Source: Mayamaea pseudoterrestris (taxonomy: Eukaryota; Bacillariophyta; Bacillariophyceae; Sellaphorales; Sellaphoraceae). From it: a stretch of 64,000 nucleotides of DNA. A program made the translations under genes and the position numbers. A model generated the notes under the pieces. It was given only the letters and a program-made list of their open reading frames with translations, was not told the origin of the DNA and ran no database searches. Positions 57,701 through 64,000 of the stretch are shown here, one piece after another. The stretch covers positions 186,001 to 250,000 of the forward strand of contig BROI01000007.1 of the NCBI GenBank assembly GCA_027923505.1, in the 5' to 3' direction. How positions within the stretch are numbered: the first letter of the stretch is position 1; the number at the start of each line of letters is the position of its first letter.

Positions 57701-60700
57701 CCACAAGTTGTCGATTCTGACCTGTCAAACGCCCCATGCCCTGGCCACCCAAATACCCAATGAGTCAGGCCAAACATGTCCAGGGTATGCCATTGACAGG
57801 TGCAGAGTCTCAAATGGTGCAAAAAGGACTGCCTGGAGGCTGACACCATGGGTACGGCCTCCACGGTGGGTATGGCCAACACCACAAGTTGTCGATTCTG
57901 ACCTGTCAAACGCCCATGCCCTGGCCACCCAAATACCCAATGAGTCAGGCCAAAACATGTCCAGGGTATGCCATTGACAGGTGCAGAGTCTCAAATGGTG
58001 CAAAAAGGACTGCCTGGAGGCTGACACCATGGGTACGGCCTCCACGGTGGGTATGGCCAACACCACAAGTTGTCGATTCTGACCTGTCAAACGCCCCATG
58101 CCCTGGCCACCCAAATACCCAATGAGTCAGGCCAAACATGTCCAGGGTATGCCATTGACAGGTGCAGAGTCTCAAATGGTGCAAGAAGGACTGCCGGGAG
58201 GCTGACACCATGGGTACGGCCTCCACGGTGGGTATGGCCAACACCACAAGTTGTCGATTCTTTACCTGTCAAACGCCCCATGCCCTGGCCACCCAAATAC
58301 CCAATGAGTCAGGCAAAACATGTCCAGGGTATGCCATTGACAGGTGCATAGTCTCAAATGGTGCAAAATGGACTGCCTGGAGGACACCATGGGTACGGCC
58401 TCCACGGTGGGTATGGCCAACACCACAAGTTGTCGATTCTGACCTGTCAAACGCCCCATGCCTTGGCCACCCAAATACCCAATGAGTCAGGCAAAACATG
58501 TCCAGGGTATGCCATTGACAGGTGCAGAGTCTCAAATGGTGCAAAAGGACTGCCTGGAGGCTGACACCATGGGTACGGCCTCCACGGTGGGTATGGCCAA
58601 CACCACAAGTTGTCGATTCTGACCTGTCAAACGCCCCATGCCCCGGCCACCCAAATACCCAATGAGTCAGGCAAAACATGTCCAGGGTATGCCATTGACA
58701 GGTGCAGAGTCTCAAATGGTGCAAAAAGGACTGCCTGGAGGCTGACACCATGGGTACGGCCTCCACGGTGGGTATGGCCAACACCACAAGTTGTCGATTC
58801 TGACCTGTCAAACGCCCCATGCCCTGGCCACCCAAATACCCAATGAGTCAGGCCAAACATGTCCAGGGTATGCCATTGACAGGTGCATAGTCTCAAATGG
58901 TGCAAAAAGGACTGCCTGAGGCTGACACCATGGGTACGGCCTCCACGGTGGGTATGGCCAACACCACAAGTTGTCGATTCTGCCCTGTCAAACGCCCCAT
59001 GCCCTGGCCACCCAAATACCCAATGAGTCAGGCCAAACATGTCCAGGGTATGCCATTGACAGGTGCATAGTCTCAAATGGTGCAAAAAGGACTGCCTTGA
59101 GGCTGACACCATGGGTACGGCCTCCACTGTGGGTATGGCCAACACCACAAGTTGCAGATTCTTTCCTGTCAAACGCCCCATGCCCTGGCCACCCAAATAC
59201 CCAATGAGTCAGGCAAAACATGTCCAGGGTATGCCATTGACAGGTGCAGAGTCTCAAATGGTGCAAAAAGACTGCCTGGAGGCTGACACCATGGGTACGG
59301 CCTCCACTGTGGGTATGGCCAACACCACAAGTTGCAGATTCTTCCCTGTCAAACGCCCCATGCCCTGGCCACCCAAATACCCAATGAGTCAGGCAAAACA
59401 TGTCCAGGGTATGCCATTGACAGGTGCAGAGTCTCAAATGGTGCAAAAAGGACTGCCTGGAGGCTGACACCATGGGTACGGCCCCCACTGTGGGTATGGC
59501 CAACACCACAAGTTGCAGATTCTTCCCTGTCAAACGCCCCATGCCCTGGCCACCCAAATACCCAATGAGTCAGGCAAAACATGTCCAGGGTATGCCATTG
59601 ACAGGTGCAGAGTCTCAAATGGTGCAAAAGGACTGCCTGGAGGCTGACACCATGGGTACGGCCTCCACTGTGGGTATGGCCAACACCACAAGTTGCAGAT
59701 TCTTTTCTGTCAAACGCCCCATGCCCTGGCCACCCAAATACCCAATGAGTCAGGCAAAACATGTCCAGGGTATGCCATTGACAGGTGCATAGTCTCAAAT
59801 GGTGCAAAAAGACTGCCTGGAGGCTGACACCATGGGTACGGCCTCCACTGTGGGTATGGCCAACACCACAAGTTGTAGATTCTGCCCTGTCAAACGCCCC
59901 ATGCCCTGGCCACCCAAATACCCAATGAGTCAGGCAAAACATGTCCAGGGTATGCCATTGACAGGTGCAGAGTCTCAAATGGTGCAAAAAAGGACTGCCT
60001 GGAGGCTGACACCATGGGTACGGCCTCCACTGTGGGTATGGCCAACACCACAAGTTGCAGATTCTTCCCTGTCAAACGCCCCATGCCCTGGCCACCCAAA
60101 TACCCAATGAGTCAGGCAAAACATGTCCAGGGTATGCCATTGACAGGTGCAGAGTCTCAAATGGTGCAAAGGACTGCCTGGAGGCTGACACCATGGGTAC
60201 GGCCTCCACAGTGGGTATGGCCAACACCACAAGTTGTAGATTCTTACCTGTCAAACGCCCCATGCCCTGGCCACCCAAATACCCAATGAGTCAGGCAAAA
60301 CATGTCCAGGGTATGCCATTGACAGGTGCAGAGTCTCAAATGGTGCAAAAAGGACTGCCTGGAGGCTGACACCATGGGTACGGCCTCCACTGTGGGTATG
60401 GCCAACACCACAAGTTGTCGATTCTGACCTGTCAAACGCCCCATGCCCTGGCCACCCAAATACCCAATGAGTCAGGCAAAACATGTCCAGGGTATGCCAT
60501 TGACAGGTGCAGAGTCTCAAATGGTGCAAAAAGGACTGCCTGGAGGCTGACACCATGGGTACGGCCTCCACGGTGGGTATGGGCAACACCACAAGTTGCA
60601 GACTCTTCCCTGTCAAACGCCCCATGCCCTGGCCACCCAAATACCCAATGAGTCAGGCAAAACATGTCCAGGGTATGCCATTGACAGGTGCAGAGTCTCA

Positions 60701-63700
60701 AATGGTGCAAAAAGGACTGCCTGGAGGCTGACACCATGGGTACGGCCTCCACTGTGGGTATGGCCAACACCACAAGTTGTCGATTCTTCCCTGTCAAACG
60801 CCCCATGCCCTGGCCACCCAAATACCCAATGAGTCAGGCAAAACATGTCCAGGGTATGCCATTGACAGGTGCAGAGTCTCAAATGGTGCAAAAAGGACTG
60901 CCTGGAGGCTGACACCATGGGTACGGCCTCCACGGTGGGTATGGTCAACACCACAAGTTGCAGATTCTTCCCTGTCAAACGCCCCATGCCCTGGCCACCC
61001 AAATACCCAATGAGTCAGGCAAAACATGTCCAGGGTATGCCATTGACAGGTGCATAGTCTCAAATGGTGCAAAAAGGACTGCCTGGAGGCTGACACCATG
61101 GGTACGGCCTCCACTGTGGGTATGCCAACACCACAAGTTGCAGATTCTTCCCTGTCAAACGCCCCATGCCCTGGCCACCCAAATACCCAATAAGTCAGGC
61201 CAAACATGTCCAGGGTATGCCATTGACAGGTGCATAGTCTCAAATGGTGCAAAAAGGACTGCCTGGAGGCTGACACCATGGGTACGGCCTCCACGGTGGG
61301 TATGGCCAACACCACAAGTTGTCGATTCTGACCTGTCAAACGCCCCATGCCCTGGCCACCCAAATACCCAATGAGTCAGGCCAAACATGTCCAGGGTATG
61401 CCATGGACAGGTGCAGAGTCTCAAATGGTGCAAAAAGGACTGCCTGGAGGCTGACACCATGGGTACGGCCTCCACTGTGGGTATGGCCAACACCACAAGT
61501 TGCAGATTCTTCCCTGTCAAACGCCCCATGCCCTGGCCACCCAAATACCCAATGAGTCAGGCCAAACATGTCCAGGGTATGCCATTGACAGGTGCAGAGT
61601 CTCAAATGGTGCAAAAAGGACTGCCTGGAGGCTGACACCATGGGTACGGCCTCCACGGTGGGTATGGCCAACACCACAAGTTGTCGATTCTGACCTGTCA
61701 AACGCCCCATGCCCTGGCCACCCAAATACCCGATGAGTCAGGCCAAACATGTCCAGGGTATGCCATTGACAGGTGCATAGTCTCAAATGGTGCAAAAAGG
61801 ACTGCCTGGAGGCTGACACCATGGGTACGGCCTCCACGGTGGGATGGCCAACACCACAAGTTGTCGATTCTGACCTGTCAAACGCCCCATGCCCTGGCCA
61901 CCCAAATACCCAATGAGTCAGGCCAAACATGTCCAGGGTATGCCATTGACAGGTGCAGAGTCTCAAATGGTGCAAAAAGGACTGCCTGGAGGCTGACACC
62001 ATGGGTACGGCCTCCACGGTGGGTATGGCCAACACCACAAGTTGTCGATTCTTACCTGTCAAACGCCCCATGCCCTGGCCACCCAAATACCCAATGAGTC
62101 AGGCAAAACATGTCCAGGGTATGCCATTGACAGGTGCATAGTCTCAAATGGTGCAAAAGGACTGCCTGGAGGCTGACACCATGGGTACGGCCTCCACGGT
62201 GGGTATGGCCAACACCACAAGTTGTCGATTCTGACCTGTCAAACGCCCCATGCCCTGGCCACCCAAATACCCAATGAGTCAAGATGTCCAGGGTATGCCA
62301 TTGACAGGTGCAGAGTCTCAAATGGTGCAAAATGGACTGCCTGGAGGCTGACACCATGGGTACGGCCTCCACGGTGGGTATGGCCAACACCACAAGTTGT
62401 CGATTCTGACCTGTCAAACGCCCCATGCCCTGGCCACCCAAATACCCAATGAGTCAGGCCAAACATGTCCAGGGTATGCCATTGACAGGTGCATAGTCTC
62501 AAATGGTGCAAAAGGACTGCCTGGAGGCTGACACCATGGGTACGGCCTCCACGGTGGGTATGGCCAACACCACAAGTTGTCGATTCTGACCTGTCAAACG
62601 CCCCATGCCCTGGCCACCCAAATACCCAATGAGTCAGGCCAAACATGTCCAGGGTATGCCATTGACAGGTGCAGAGTCTCAAATGGTGCAAAAAGGACTG
62701 CCTGGAGGCTGACACCATGGGTACGGCCTCCACGGTGGGTATGGCCAACACCACAAGTTGTCGATTCTGACCTGTCAAACGCCCCATGCCCTGGCCACCC
62801 AAATACCCAATGAGTCAGGCCAAACATGTCCAGGGTATGCCATTGACAGGTGCATAGTCTCAAATGGTGCAAAAAGGACTGCCTGGAGGCTGACACCATG
62901 GGTACGGCCTCCACGGTGGGTATGGCCAACACCACAAGTTGTCGATTCTGACCTGTCAAACGCCCCATGCCCTGGCCACCCAAATACCCAATGAGTCAGG
63001 CAAAACATGTCCAGGGTATGCCATTGACAGGTGCAGAGTCTCAAATGGTGCAAAAAGGACTGCCTGGAGGCTGACACCATGGGTACGGCCTCCACGGTGG
63101 GTATGGCCAACACCACAAGTTGTCGATTCTGACCTGTCAAACGCCCCATGCCCTGGCCACCCAAATACCCAATGAGTCAGGCCAAACATGTCCAGGGTAT
63201 GCCATTGACAGGTGCAGAGTCTCAAATGGTGCAAAAAGGACTGCCTGAAGGCTGACACCATGGGTACGGCCTCCACGGTGGGTATGGCCAACACCACAAG
63301 TTGTCGATTCTGACCTGTCAAACGCCCCATGCCCTGGCCACCCAAATACCCAATGAGTCAGGCAAAACATGTCCAGGGTATGCCATTGACAGGTGCAGAG
63401 TCTCAAATGGTGCAAAAGGACTGCCTGGAGGCTGACACCATGGGTACGGCCTCCACGGTGGGTATGGCCAACACCACAAGTTGTCGATTCTGACCTGTCA
63501 AACGCCCCATGCCCTGGCCACCCAAATACCCAATGAGTCAGGCCAAACATGTCCAGGGTATGCCATTGACAGGTGCAGAGTCTCAAATGGTGCAAAAGGA
63601 CTGCCTGGAGGCTGACACCATGGGTACGGCCTCCACTGTGGGTATGGCCAACACCACAAGTTGCCGATTCTTACCTGTCAAACGCCCCATGCCCTGGCCA

Positions 63701-64000
63701 CCCAAATACCCAATGAGTCAGGCAAAACATGTCCAGGGTATGCCATTGACAGGTGCATAGTCTCAAATGGTGCAAAAAGGACTGCCTGGAGGCTGACACC
63801 ATGGGTACGGCCTCCACGGTGGGTATGGCCAACACCACAAGTTGTCGATTCTTACCTGTCAAACGCCCCATGCCCTGGCCACCCAAATACCCAATGAGTC
63901 AGGCCAAACATGTCCAGGGTATGCCATTGACAGGTGCATAGTCTCAAATGGTGCAAAAAGGACTGCCTGGAGGCTGACACCATGGGTACGGCCTCCACGG
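45794..64000 (+). repeat. 181-bp satellite array, about 100 monomers, open at the window end
   Basis: Head-to-tail monomers: AATGAGTCAGGC-AAACATG, TATGCCATTGACAGGTGCAG, CTCAAATGGTGCAAAAAGGA, CTGCCTGGAGGCTGACACCA, GGTACGGCCTCCAC, GGTATGGCCAACACCACAAG, then a diagnostic block, then CGCCCCATGCCCTGGCCACC. Two subfamilies alternate. Type A has CTGTGGG, TTGCAGATTCTTCCCTGTCA and CAGGCAAAACATG. Type B has ACGGTGGG, TTGTCGATTCTGACCTGTCA and mostly CAGGCCAAACATG. A dominates at 45.8-50.9 kb, B at 51.5-59.0 kb, A again at 59.1-60.1 kb, and they mix from there to about 61.7 kb; mostly B follows. Shortened monomers occur near 47,150 and 50,560. Each monomer holds a TGAGTCA heptamer and the spaced pair TTGACAGGT...ACCTGTCAA (type B, about 99 bp apart). 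Short open frames on both strands are by-products of the repeat. Confidence 0.95.
51000..52110 (+). repeat. Degenerate zone inside the 181-bp array
   Basis: Monomers here carry many small deletions and substitutions and vary widely in length, whereas flanking monomers are almost uniform at 181 bp. The zone sits at the switch from subfamily A to B. It could be an old array edge or junction, or a stretch of poor consensus. Confidence 0.7.

Noticed and set aside
45794-64000. Many 60-300 codon frames on both strands of the 181-bp array
   Set aside because: Same cause: the monomer lacks stops in several frames. The longer ones arise from small indels. No domain and no codon signal.
45794-64000. 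Centromere identity for the satellite arrays
   Set aside because: Tempting because of array size and ~170-180 bp period, but described diatom centromeric sequences are short AT-rich tracts and these arrays are not AT-rich. Only CENH3 mapping could decide.

Overview
The window looks like nuclear DNA of a photosynthetic stramenopile, most likely a diatom. Genes are dense and mostly intronless or carry a few short GT-AG introns of 76-91 nt. The Ty1/copia element resembles the diatom CoDi type. At least three proteins begin with a signal peptide followed by an AF/AAFLP-like motif, the form of diatom plastid targeting. The species is not certain; Phaeodactylum-like composition is an impression, not a match.

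Layout. 0-9.7 kb is gene rich: a TRAPPC8/Trs85 homologue (+); a ChaC gamma-glutamylcyclotransferase fused to an RCC1 propeller (-), with stop codons only 5 bp apart; a 2OG-Fe(II) oxygenase whose reading frame holds one internal TGA (+); and a three-exon Derlin (-). 10.2-20.7 kb is satellite DNA: about 2.5 units of a minor ~130-170 bp repeat, a small island of a 181-bp satellite, about 53 monomers of a 169-bp satellite with three dyads per monomer and ~1-kb higher-order repeats, and a few diverged 169-bp monomers in inverted orientation. 20.8-25.1 kb returns to genes: an unrecognised secreted-type protein, a plastid-type DUF3593+DUF2499 membrane protein, and COP9 signalosome subunit 4 (-).

25.4-32.8 kb is a minisatellite split by a whole-looking copia retrotransposon on the minus strand, with near-identical 311-312 bp LTRs and a 5-bp target duplication. 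It is followed by a 352-bp-period duplication. 33.8-44.5 kb carries a PH-like hypothetical gene, a START-domain lipid-binding protein (-), and a long UTP20 homologue whose last few hundred residues are scattered over all three frames. A broken copia fragment ending in an LTR (44.8-45.8 kb) abuts the main 181-bp satellite array, about 100 monomers, which runs off the end of the window.

The genes are unlinked housekeeping functions (vesicle tethering, glutathione turnover, ERAD, signalosome, ribosome biogenesis, plastid proteins), not a pathway cluster. The unusual content is the satellite landscape: two families with nucleosome-scale periods meeting at a sharp junction, an orientation switch, higher-order repeats, subfamily mosaicism and a retroelement LTR exactly at an array edge. 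No CRISPR array, rRNA or tRNA was found.
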